DNA of 5,986 nt from Angelakisella sp. (GCA_022795575.1 JAAWGY010000156.1:1-5986), one strand, 5' to 3'; shown: positions 1 to 5,986, counted from the first letter of the stretch. Notes: a model not told the origin generated them from the sequence alone. Translations and numbers: made by a program.

Positions 1-88
1 TTGAAAGCCATCAAGGCTTCCTGCGTTTTTGGGGCTTCGGCAGCTGAAAAAGCTCCTCGCCCAGCTGTATGCCGCCAATTCTGATGAT

Positions 89-97
89 TGCTATAAA
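89..97 (+). promoter_or_regulatory. Candidate extended -10 promoter element
   Basis: TG at 89-90, one base, then TATAAA at 92-97 resembles an extended -10 (TGnTATAAT). It sits in a locally A/T-richer stretch about 50 bases before the first start codon, with a good ribosome binding site in between. No convincing -35 hexamer lies 16-18 bases upstream. If real, it would start a transcript that could run through the unknown genes into eutB. This rests on motif resemblance only. Confidence 0.3.
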
Positions 98-147
98 ACA
101 CCACCCCCCGCAAAACAAGTACCAACGAAACGAAAGGAGCCTTGACC

Positions 148-867
148 ATGGGAATGGACCTGAGCTTTTGGAGGTGCAAGGAGGGAGTAGACCTCCCGGC
201 CGGCCTGGTGTACCAAAGGACCTGCTGCGACGGCCAGGCAGTGGAGGGGCTGGAGGAGCTGCCCATTGACGCCATTGTCAGGGAGGTAGAGAAGGCCTTC
301 CCCAAGTGGGAGCAGCTGGACGCCCATACCTATGAAAAGGAAACCGGCGGCTCCTTCCAGCTCTTTACCACCCCCCAAAGCTTCCGGGTGGACTGTTATG
401 GAATGAACCGGCAGGATATGGCCCGGATCTCCACCATCCTGGCGGGGTACGGCTGCCCGGTCTACGACCCCCAGCAGGGGGTGCGGTTTGACCGGCTGGC
501 GGTGTCGCTGGCGGGGGAGGGGGCAACCTGCCGGGAGGCGGTGGAGGAGGAGCTGACCCGACTTTTCCCCGGATTGCCCTTTACCATAGAGGAGGTCCCG
601 ACGCCGGAGGGCCCGGTGGCGCTGCCCAAACCGGAGCACCCTGTCCTGGAGGTGTTCGTCCACCGGGGCAAGAGCATCACCAAGGTGACGGTGAACCTCT
701 TCTTCGGCAGCGGCTGGACCTCCCGGCCCACCCAGTGCAAGACGGCCCTTTTGACCAACCCGGAGGAAACCAAGGCAAGGCTGAGTAAGCTGGCAAAAAC
801 CGCCCTGGGCCGGGCGGCGGAGGATATGAGACAACGGAGCTTTTACCGACAGGAGGAAAGAGGATGA
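148..867 (+). CDS. Conserved-looking hypothetical protein (239 aa), function unknown
   Basis: I cannot assign a function. ATG 148 is chosen because AAAGGAG at 133-139 lies 8 bases upstream; an in-frame TTG at 142 is too close to that site, and ATG 154 is a weaker alternative. The protein has no signal peptide or membrane segment and should be cytoplasmic. The N-terminal part (about 1-115) is rich in aromatic and acidic residues, with a start MGMDLSFW, the segment EGLEELPIDAIV (33-44) and FTTPQSFRVDCYGM (73-86). That pattern recalls small uncharacterised proteins of clostridial genomes, from memory only. Residues 165-190 look like beta strands (VLEVFVHRG, KVTVNLFFGSGW), and 205-235 form a basic helical tail. 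Its stop overlaps the next start (ATGA), so the two genes are probably co-translated. Codon use and G+C resemble the eut genes downstream. The frame is intact and coding is likely; the role is open. Confidence 0.78.
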   Translation: MGMDLSFWRCKEGVDLPAGLVYQRTCCDGQAVEGLEELPIDAIVREVEKAFPKWEQLDAHTYEKETGGSFQLFTTPQSFRVDCYGMNRQDMARISTILAGYGCPVYDPQQGVRFDRLAVSLAGEGATCREAVEEELTRLFPGLPFTIEEVPTPEGPVALPKPEHPVLEVFVHRGKSITKVTVNLFFGSGWTSRPTQCKTALLTNPEETKARLSKLAKTALGRAAEDMRQRSFYRQEERG

Positions 868-1262
868 AGCAGGAGATTTCCCAGGAGCACCAAGCCGTTG
901 CTATCGAAACGCTGAAGACCATCCTGCACCTGTTCCACGAGAAGCGGTACGATGAGGTCCCCGGGGCGGTGGACGAAAGCGAAATCGAGGACCTGCCGGG
1001 GTTCCTCCGGGAGTTTATCCAGGGTACCCTGGACCTGAACGGAATGGAAACCTTTGACGAGTACGGCGCCCCCTGCAACTTCCACCCCCAGTATGAGTTC
1101 CACCAGCTGCACTTTTTCCCCTTTTCCGACAACAGCGGCTTTGCGGTGGATTACGAGATGACATCGGGAGGGGAGCTGGCCCAGCTGGTGCTCCAGCTGG
1201 AGTTCCTGTACCAGCCGGAGGGAAGGCTCCGGCGGGTGTTCCTTACGGTGGACCCCCAGTAG
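864..1262 (+). CDS. Small acidic hypothetical protein (132 aa), function unknown
   Basis: ATG 864 overlaps the stop of the preceding gene by four bases, and AGGAGG at 851-856 lies 7 bases upstream, so start and coupling are well supported. The protein is acidic and soluble, without signal or membrane segments. Residues 5-33 look like an alpha helix (VAIETLKTILHLF) and 37-60 like a second helical stretch. Residues 78-130 look like three to four beta strands (HQLHFFPF, GFAVDYEM, LAQLVLQLEFLY, RVFLTVD). This helices-then-sheet order resembles small NTF2-like or DUF7668-type proteins, but that is an inference from predicted secondary structure and no catalytic motif is visible. It ends 33 bases before eutB with no terminator hairpin between, so it may share a transcript with the eut genes. 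A pair such as this one with its upstream neighbour could be partner proteins. Confidence 0.75.
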   Translation: MKQEISQEHQAVAIETLKTILHLFHEKRYDEVPGAVDESEIEDLPGFLREFIQGTLDLNGMETFDEYGAPCNFHPQYEFHQLHFFPFSDNSGFAVDYEMTSGGELAQLVLQLEFLYQPEGRLRRVFLTVDPQ

Positions 1263-1295
1263 CAAAGCAGCAGACGAAAGGAGGGAGGACGGAGG

Positions 1296-2675
1296 ATGTC
1301 TTACAAAACCCTGCTCTCCGGCCAGAGCTTTACCTTTGACAGCGTCAAGGAGGTGCTGGCCAAGGCCAACGAGGAAAAATCCGGGGATATCCTTGCCGGG
1401 GTGGCCGCAAAAAGCGGGCTGGAACGGATTGCCGCCAAGGAGGTGCTGGCGGGGATGACGCTGGAGGAGCTGCGCCAGAACCCCGTCGTGCCCTACGAGG
1501 AGGACGAGGTAACGCGGCTGAACCAGGACGGCATCAACGAGACCATCTACGGCGGCATCAAGAGCTGGACGGTGGGGGAGCTGCGGGAGTGGCTGATGGC
1601 CTATACCACCGGGGAGGAGGAGATCCGCCGGGTGAGCAAGGCCCTTACCGCCGAGATGGTGGCCGCCGTGGCCAAGCTGATGACCAACCTGGATCTGGTC
1701 TATGCCTCCAGCAAAATCCGGGTGCCCGCCCACTGCAACACCACCATCGGCCTGCGGGGCACCCTCTCTACCCGGCTACAGCCCAACCACACCACCGATA
1801 ACGTGGAGGGGATCACCGCCTCCCTCTTTGAGGGGCTGAGCTACGGCTGCGGCGACGCCCTCATCGGCCTTAACCCCTCCGGGGACACGGTGGCCAGCCT
1901 AACCGAAATCCTCAAGCGGTTTGACGAGATCAAAAACCGGTTCGAGATCCCCACCCAAATCTGCGTGCTGGGGCATATCACCACCCAGCTGGAGGCGGTA
2001 AAGCGGGGGGCCCCGGCGGATATGATCTTCCAGTCCATCGCCGGAAGCCAGAAGGGCAACGAGGCCTTCGGCTTTACCACCGACCACATCCGGGAGGCAA
2101 TGGCGCTGCTGCAAAAGCAGGGCACCGGCACCGGCCCCAACGTGATGTACTTTGAAACAGGCCAGGGCTCGGAGCTTTCCTCCGACGCCCACTACGGCGC
2201 CGACCAGGTGACGATGGAGGCCCGCTGCTACGGCTACGCCCGGGTGTTCAAGCCGTTTATGGTGAACACGGTGGTGGGGTTCATCGGCCCGGAGTACCTG
2301 TACGACAGCCGGCAGGTGATCCGGGCGGGGCTGGAGGACCACTTTATGGGCAAGCTAAGCGGCATCCCCATGGGGTGCGACTGCTGCTACACCAACCATA
2401 TGCTGGCGGAGCAGAACGACATCGAAAACCTGGCCATGCTGCTGGGAGCCGCCGGGGCCAACTACATCTTAGGGGTGCCCACCAGCGACGACGTCATGCT
2501 TAACTACCAGACCAACGCCTACCACGACGCCGCCGCCATCCGGGAGATTTTGGGGCTGCGGCCTATCCGGGAGTTTGACCAGTGGCTGGAAAAAATGGGC
2601 CTGAGCGAAAACGGCAAACTCACCAGCCGGGCGGGGGATCCCACCATCTTCCTGGAGAAAGGGGGCAGAGGGTAG
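1296..2675 (+). CDS. eutB: Ethanolamine ammonia-lyase large subunit EutB
   Basis: Catalytic subunit of adenosylcobalamin-dependent ethanolamine ammonia-lyase (EC 4.3.1.7), which turns ethanolamine into acetaldehyde and ammonia by a radical mechanism. At 459 residues it is full length against about 453 in enterobacteria and collinear with them throughout. Seen: DVLAGVAA-like segment DILAGVAAKS (31-40), TTIGLRGTLSTRLQPN (149-164), YFETGQGSELS (285-295), GADQVTMEAR (301-310), VNTVVGFIGPEYLY (323-336), AGLEDHFMGKLSGIPMGCDCCYTNH (344-368). The substrate-contacting residues known from the E. coli/Salmonella enzyme, R160, Q162, N193, E287 and D362, are all present at the same numbers, so the TIM-barrel active site looks intact. 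ATG 1296 follows GGAGG at 1284-1288 with 7-base spacing. eutC starts on the base after the stop codon, as expected for stoichiometric subunits. No eutA reactivase precedes it; two unknown genes do. The C-terminal EKGGRG is a few residues longer than usual. Confidence 0.98.
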   Translation: MSYKTLLSGQSFTFDSVKEVLAKANEEKSGDILAGVAAKSGLERIAAKEVLAGMTLEELRQNPVVPYEEDEVTRLNQDGINETIYGGIKSWTVGELREWLMAYTTGEEEIRRVSKALTAEMVAAVAKLMTNLDLVYASSKIRVPAHCNTTIGLRGTLSTRLQPNHTTDNVEGITASLFEGLSYGCGDALIGLNPSGDTVASLTEILKRFDEIKNRFEIPTQICVLGHITTQLEAVKRGAPADMIFQSIAGSQKGNEAFGFTTDHIREAMALLQKQGTGTGPNVMYFETGQGSELSSDAHYGADQVTMEARCYGYARVFKPFMVNTVVGFIGPEYLYDSRQVIRAGLEDHFMGKLSGIPMGCDCCYTNHMLAEQNDIENLAMLLGAAGANYILGVPTSDDVMLNYQTNAYHDAAAIREILGLRPIREFDQWLEKMGLSENGKLTSRAGDPTIFLEKGGRG

Positions 2676-3599
2676 ATGTTAGACGCCAAAGCAATCGACG
2701 CCATCGCCAGCGAGATCGTCGCCAGAATGCAGCGGGAGGGGGGGAGGCCCCCCGAGGGCCAAGCCGGCAGCACCCACAGCGGCGCCGTGGCGGCAGCGCC
2801 CCCCGGAGGCTCCCCCAAAGCCGGGACAGAGGGGGCGGGGGAGCTGGAGGACATCACCAGCGCCGCCTGCAAGGCGGTGCCCACCCTGAAAAGCCCGGCG
2901 GACTACGACGCCCTGATCCGGATGAAGGGCCGCACCAGCGCCCGGATCGGGGTGGGGCGGTGCGGGCCCCGGATGCTGACCCAAACGATGCTGACCCTCC
3001 GGGCCGACCACGCCATGGCCCGGGACGCGGTGTTTACCGACGTGGACCCGGCCTTTTTGGAGCGAAGCGGCCTGTTTACCGTGCAGACAAGGTGCGGCGA
3101 CAAAAACACCCACATCACCCGCCCGGACCTGGGCCGGCAGCTGAGCGACGAGGCGGTGAAGACCATCCGGGAGCGGTGCCAGAGGGACCCGGAGGTCCAG
3201 ATTATCGTGTCCGACGGGCTTTCCTCCAAGGCCATCGAGGCCAACGTGGAAAACGCCCTCCCCGCCATTGTGGAGGGGCTCCAGAGCCGGGGCATCAAGG
3301 TGGGAACCCCCTTCTTTATCCGGTTTGGCCGGGTGGCGGCAGAGGACGCGGTGGCGGAGCTGCTGGGGGCAAGGGTGGTCTGTATCCTCATCGGGGAGCG
3401 GCCCGGCCTGGGCACGGCGGAAAGCATGAGCGCCTACATCTGCTACAACGCAAAGGTGGGCCAGCCGGAGGCCCGGCGCACGGTAGTCAGCAATATTCAC
3501 AGGGGGGGCATCTCGTCGGTGGAGGCCGGGGCCTATATCGCCGAGCTGATCCAGAAGATCCTGACCGCCAAGGCCAGCGGCGTGGAGCTAAAGCAATAG
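2676..3599 (+). CDS. eutC: Ethanolamine ammonia-lyase small subunit EutC with N-terminal encapsulation peptide
   Basis: Small subunit of ethanolamine ammonia-lyase, which with EutB forms the cobalamin-binding site. It has 307 residues against about 295 in E. coli. Residues 2-20 form an amphipathic helix (AKAIDAIASEIVARMQ), followed by a Pro/Gly/Ala-rich linker at about 22-57, the form of a BMC encapsulation peptide that sends the enzyme into the compartment. The conserved body starts near 73. Seen: ARIGVGRCGPRMLTQTML (89-106), LRADHAMARDAVF (108-120), ITRPDLGRQL (147-156), VQIIVSDGLSSKAI (174-187), KVGTPFFIRFGRV (208-220), LIGERPGLGTAESMSAY (238-254), VSNIHRGGISSVEAG (271-285). These match family signatures closely. 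The start codon directly abuts the eutB stop; its purine-rich binding site (GGAGAAAGGGGG) lies inside the eutB end, so translation is probably coupled. No damage is seen. Confidence 0.97.
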   Translation: MLDAKAIDAIASEIVARMQREGGRPPEGQAGSTHSGAVAAAPPGGSPKAGTEGAGELEDITSAACKAVPTLKSPADYDALIRMKGRTSARIGVGRCGPRMLTQTMLTLRADHAMARDAVFTDVDPAFLERSGLFTVQTRCGDKNTHITRPDLGRQLSDEAVKTIRERCQRDPEVQIIVSDGLSSKAIEANVENALPAIVEGLQSRGIKVGTPFFIRFGRVAAEDAVAELLGARVVCILIGERPGLGTAESMSAYICYNAKVGQPEARRTVVSNIHRGGISSVEAGAYIAELIQKILTAKASGVELKQ

Positions 3600-3613
3600 G
3601 GGAGGGAAGAGAG

Positions 3614-4267
3614 ATGACCGGCGACGCACTGAAAACCACGGTACTCAGCCTGCGGATCATCCCCAACCCGGAGGAGCCGCTGCTGCAATCGCTGAATGTC
3701 CCGAAGGGACACCGGAGCCTGGGGCTGATTACCACCGACTGCGACGATGTCTCCTATGCCGCCCTGGACGAGGCCACCAAAAAGGCGGAGGTATCGGTGG
3801 TGTACGCCCGGAGTATGTACGCCGGCAGCGGCAACGCCTCCACCCGGCTGGCGGGGGAATTTATCGGCATCCTTTCCGCACCAGGCCCCGCCCAGGTGCG
3901 CAGCGGCTTGGAGGCGGCAGTGGACTTTATCCGGTATGACGCCAGCTTTTACAGCGCCGACGAGGGGGATACCATCCCCTACTTTGCCCACTGCATTGCC
4001 CAAACCGGCAGCTACCTTTCCAAGGTGGCGGAGGTACCGCAAGGGACCCCTATGGCCTACCTGATTGCACCCCCCTTGGAGGCGATGGTGGGACTGGACG
4101 AGGCGCTAAAGGCGGCAAGGGTGGAGCTGAAGGTCTTTTACGGCCCGCCCACCGAAACCAACTTTGCCGGGGGCCTTTTAACCGGCAAGCAGTACGCCTG
4201 CCAGATGGCCTGTGAAGCCTTTGCCCAAACGGTGAAAAAAATTGCCGCGGATCCGCTAAAATACTGA
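3614..4267 (+). CDS. eutL: Ethanolamine microcompartment shell protein EutL
   Basis: Shell protein of the ethanolamine-utilisation microcompartment; EutL trimers with two BMC domains per chain form pseudohexameric tiles with a gated pore. The length of 217 residues fits the family (219 in E. coli). Matches include RSLGLITTDCDDVSYAALDEATK-like residues 34-56, VVYARSMYAG (62-71), TGSYLS (131-136), PMAYLIAPPLEAMVG (146-160) and PPTETNFAGGLLTG (178-191). The repeats fall roughly at 1-105 and 106-217. Acidic residues D44, D45 and E82 and F112 correspond by position to residues reported near the EutL pore or ethanolamine site; this alignment was done by eye. ATG 3614 follows GGAGGG at 3601-3606 by 7 bases and begins 14 bases after eutC ends. 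The frame is open far upstream, back to 2582, but that part overlaps eutB and eutC and gives low-complexity Gly/Arg-rich protein. It is the only shell gene in the window, so the other shell tiles must be encoded elsewhere. Confidence 0.96.
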   Translation: MTGDALKTTVLSLRIIPNPEEPLLQSLNVPKGHRSLGLITTDCDDVSYAALDEATKKAEVSVVYARSMYAGSGNASTRLAGEFIGILSAPGPAQVRSGLEAAVDFIRYDASFYSADEGDTIPYFAHCIAQTGSYLSKVAEVPQGTPMAYLIAPPLEAMVGLDEALKAARVELKVFYGPPTETNFAGGLLTGKQYACQMACEAFAQTVKKIAADPLKY

Positions 4268-4332
4268 ATCTGCAAATACAAACAGATAACTTATAAACAA
4301 AAAATACGGAAGGTAGAAGGGAGCGTGGGCTT
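4268..4332 (+). promoter_or_regulatory. A-rich intergenic gap before the dehydrogenase, regulatory role unproven
   Basis: This 65-base gap is the longest between the genes here and is strikingly A-rich in an otherwise very G+C-rich window. It contains a weak inverted repeat ATCTG/CAGAT (4268-4272 and 4283-4287, 10-base loop) and TATAAA at 4292-4297, but no matching -35. A purine run ends in AAGGGAG (4317-4323), 9 bases before the TTG start at 4333, and acts as the ribosome binding site. It could hold an RNA processing site, an internal promoter, or only an unstructured leader that helps ribosome loading at a weak start codon. I cannot choose among these. Confidence 0.35.
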
Positions 4333-5853
4333 TTGGACCGCGATCTGCAATCGATCCAGGAGGTCCGGGACCTGATCGCCCGGGCCAAGGCCGCCCAGCG
4401 GCAGCTGGCAGAGATGCCCCAGGAGAGGCTGGACGCCATCTGTAAAGCCGTCGCCGAGGCCTGCGCCGCCAAGGCGGAGCCGCTGGCCAAGATGGCGGTG
4501 GAGGAGACAGGGTACGGCGTCTGGCAGGACAAGGTGCTGAAAAACCTGCTGGGCAGCAGCATCACCTATGAAAGCATCCGGGAGATGAGGGCGGTGGGGG
4601 TGCTGCGGGAGGACAAAGCCCGGGGCATCTTAGAGGTGGGGGTGCCCATGGGAGTGGTGGCGGCGCTGATCCCCTCCACAAACCCCACCTCCACCGCCAT
4701 GTACAAGTCCATCATCTCGCTAAAGGCGGGCAACGCCATTGTCATCAGCCCGCACCCCGGGGCCAAGCAGTGCATCATCGAGACGGTGAAGGTGATTGCC
4801 GAGGCGGCGAAGAAGGCGGGGGCGCCGGACGGTTGGGTGGGGTGCATCACCATCACCACCATGGAGGCCACCAACGCCCTGCTTACCAGCCGGGACATCG
4901 GGGTGATTTTGGCCACCGGGGGGGAGGCCATGGTGCGGGCGGCCTACTCCTCCGGCAATCCCGCCATTGGGGTGGGGCCCGGCAACGGCCCGGCTTTCAT
5001 TGAGCGCAGCGCCGATATTCCCCTGGCGGTGAAGCACATTCTGGATTCCAAGACCTTTGACAACGGGACCATCTGCGCCTCGGAGCAGTCCATCGTCACC
5101 GAGGGGTGCATTGCGGAGAAGGTGGAGGCGGAGCTGAAGCGGCAGGGGGGGTATTTCTTAGACAAGGGGGAGTCGGAGCGGCTGGGGGGGTTTCTGCTGC
5201 GGGGCAACGGGACGATGAACCCCAGGATCGTGGGGAAATCGGCCCAGGCCATTGCCGACATGGCGGGGATTTCTATCCCGGCGGGGACCAGGGTGCTGAT
5301 TTCCCGGCAAACCGAGGTGGGGAAGCAGAACCCCTACTCCCGGGAAAAGCTTTGCCCGGTACTGGCCTACTATGTAGAGGACAGCTGGGAGAGGGCTTGT
5401 CAGCGGTCCATTGCCATCCTGCAAAACGAGGGGGCGGGGCACACCATGACCATCCACAGCAACGACCAGAACGTGATACGGGAGTTTGCGCTGAAGAAGC
5501 CGGTTTCCCGGCTGCTGGTGAACACGCCGGGGGCGCTGGGCGGGGTGGGGGCTACCACTGGCCTGGCTCCGGCGTTGACGCTGGGGTGCGGGGCGGTGGG
5601 GGGGAGCGCCACCAGTGACAACATCACGCCGCTGAACCTGATTAACATCCGCCGGGTGGCTTGGGGGGTGCGGGAGTTGGAGGAGCTGCGGGGGAATCAT
5701 CCGGCGCCGCCCAGGGCGGGGGCAGGGGCGGGCAGCACGCTGGCCCAGGCCAGGAGGAGGCCTCCGGAGGTGAGTGTTCCGGCTGGCGGTACCTTTGCCC
5801 CGGAGGATATCGAGGCGATTACAAAGGCGGTGATGGCGAAGTTGGGGAGATAG
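4333..5853 (+). CDS. eutE: CoA-acylating acetaldehyde dehydrogenase (EutE type) with C-terminal encapsulation peptide
   Basis: Converts acetaldehyde, CoA and NAD+ to acetyl-CoA and NADH, removing the toxic product of EutBC inside the microcompartment. It has 506 residues. Residues 1-450 are an aldehyde dehydrogenase domain: VPMGVVAALIPSTNPTSTAMYK (104-125), ATGGEAMVRAAYSSGNP (194-210), GVGPGN (213-218), and FDNGTICASEQS (242-253), whose C248 is the predicted catalytic thiol; then HTMTIHSND (370-378) and GALGGVGATTGLAPALTLGCG (400-420). Residues 454-485 form a Pro/Ala/Gly/Arg-rich linker, and 487-506 an amphipathic helix ending AITKAVMAKLGR, typical of an encapsulation peptide. Enterobacterial EutE carries its peptide at the N-terminus, so the position differs here. 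TTG 4333 is the best start: an in-frame stop lies at 4294-4296, no ATG suits, and AAGGGAG lies 9 bases upstream. The N-terminus resembles the dehydrogenase half of clostridial AdhE. A PduP-type or glycyl-radical BMC dehydrogenase is possible by sequence; the neighbours favour ethanolamine use. Confidence 0.93.
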   Translation: MDRDLQSIQEVRDLIARAKAAQRQLAEMPQERLDAICKAVAEACAAKAEPLAKMAVEETGYGVWQDKVLKNLLGSSITYESIREMRAVGVLREDKARGILEVGVPMGVVAALIPSTNPTSTAMYKSIISLKAGNAIVISPHPGAKQCIIETVKVIAEAAKKAGAPDGWVGCITITTMEATNALLTSRDIGVILATGGEAMVRAAYSSGNPAIGVGPGNGPAFIERSADIPLAVKHILDSKTFDNGTICASEQSIVTEGCIAEKVEAELKRQGGYFLDKGESERLGGFLLRGNGTMNPRIVGKSAQAIADMAGISIPAGTRVLISRQTEVGKQNPYSREKLCPVLAYYVEDSWERACQRSIAILQNEGAGHTMTIHSNDQNVIREFALKKPVSRLLVNTPGALGGVGATTGLAPALTLGCGAVGGSATSDNITPLNLINIRRVAWGVRELEELRGNHPAPPRAGAGAGSTLAQARRRPPEVSVPAGGTFAPEDIEAITKAVMAKLGR

Positions 5854-5880
5854 AAGGGCCTGCCGGATGAGGCCCGCAGG

Positions 5881-5983
5881 GCGATAAAAGTTTCGGTCAA
5901 GCCTTTTCAAAGGCTTGCGGAGTCCAGAGGCAGAGCCTCTGGTCGCCCGCCGCAGCGGGCGAAACTCCCCAGGACGCTATCGC
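5881..5983. repeat. Multi-arm inverted-repeat element, probable dispersed structured repeat
   Basis: The gene-free right edge holds three perfect inverted repeats in a row. Arm A is CAAGCCTTT/AAAGGCTTG (5898-5906 and 5909-5917). Arm B is CCAGAGGC/GCCTCTGG (5924-5931 and 5935-5942). Arm C is TCGCCCGC/GCGGGCGA (5943-5950 and 5955-5962). Around them, AGTTT (5889-5893) pairs with AAACT (5962-5966), sharing one base with arm C. Outside that, GCGATA (5881-5886) can pair with TATCGC (5978-5983). The whole can fold into a cloverleaf-like junction. No T-run follows on the plus strand, so it is not a standard intrinsic terminator for the genes to its left. On the minus strand CTTTTAT follows, so some termination of leftward transcription is possible. 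From memory, similar compact multi-hairpin units are scattered between genes in high-GC clostridia; copy number could not be tested here. Confidence 0.6.
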
Positions 5984-5986
5984 TTA

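Noticed and set aside
41..67. Two CAGCTG palindromes (41-46 and 62-67) as an operator.
   Set aside because: Six-base palindromes of this kind arise easily by chance, and nothing else in the spacing or flanks supports a site.
142..147. TTG at 142 as the start of the first gene.
   Set aside because: It lies only 2 bases after AAAGGAG (133-139). ATG 148 has the normal 8-base spacing.
69..269. Plus-strand small frame of 66 residues overlapping the first gene.
   Set aside because: It has no ribosome binding site before its ATG, low-complexity content, and a better-supported gene in another frame over most of its length.
2679..3500. Long minus-strand open frame opposite eutC, and similar ones opposite the first gene (91-834), the second gene and eutB (843-1733) and the dehydrogenase (5158-5910).
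   Set aside because: They mirror the codon bias of the plus-strand genes, contain no recognisable domain, and have no ribosome binding site I could support.
2582..3613. Long open frame running upstream of eutL through the eutB end and all of eutC, adding about 340 codons.
   Set aside because: It lies out of frame over two well-conserved genes and encodes Gly/Arg/Pro-rich low-complexity sequence. EutL homology and a good ribosome binding site fix the start at 3614. Such open frames are common in G+C-rich DNA.
4268..4287. ATCTG/CAGAT repeat as a EutV-type antitermination hairpin.
   Set aside because: The stem is only 5 bases with a 10-base loop. There is no paired second hairpin and no terminator, both of which the known EutV dual-hairpin sites have.
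5856..5880. GGGCC/GGCCC and CCTGC/GCAGG just after the dehydrogenase stop as an intrinsic terminator.
   Set aside because: The two 5-base pairings exclude each other, have loops of 10-12 bases, and lack a T-run directly after.
1..5986. CRISPR array, tRNA, rRNA, insertion sequence or prophage genes.
   Set aside because: No regularly spaced repeats, tRNA cloverleaf with anticodon features, rRNA signatures or transposase/integrase motifs were seen on either strand.

Overview
The window is a strongly G+C-rich, one-directional stretch of bacterial DNA. It encodes the front end of ethanolamine catabolism in a bacterial microcompartment (BMC). Strong AGGAGG-type ribosome binding sites, Firmicutes-like Eut proteins and a long acetaldehyde dehydrogenase of the clostridial type suggest a high-GC clostridium, perhaps a gut Oscillospiraceae/Ruminococcaceae relative such as Flavonifractor or Oscillibacter. 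That placement is inference from sequence character, not a database match.

Layout: 1-147 is a leader with a weak candidate promoter. Then come two translationally coupled genes of unknown function (148-867 and 864-1262). They are followed at short spacing by eutB (1296-2675) and eutC (2676-3599), the large and small subunits of the B12-dependent ethanolamine ammonia-lyase, by eutL (3614-4267), a tandem-BMC-domain shell protein, and, after a 65-base A-rich gap, by a CoA-acylating acetaldehyde dehydrogenase of the EutE type (4333-5853, TTG start). The last 133 bases hold no gene. They contain a compact set of perfect inverted repeats that can fold into a multi-arm cloverleaf-like structure, probably a dispersed structured repeat.

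How the genes work together: EutBC converts ethanolamine to acetaldehyde and ammonia, and the dehydrogenase converts acetaldehyde, CoA and NAD+ to acetyl-CoA and NADH. EutL would form part of the shell and gate metabolites. Both the lyase (EutC N-terminus) and the dehydrogenase (C-terminus) carry a short amphipathic helix joined by a Pro/Gly/Ala-rich linker, the usual form of a BMC encapsulation peptide, so both are probably packed into the same compartment.

The set is incomplete: no eutA reactivase, eutM/N/K/S shell genes, cobalamin adenosyltransferase, alcohol dehydrogenase or regulator lies in the window. The points most worth a second look are the two unknown genes leading the eut genes, the C-terminal location of the dehydrogenase targeting peptide, and the multi-arm element at the right edge. 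I saw no wholly new system that I can demonstrate.
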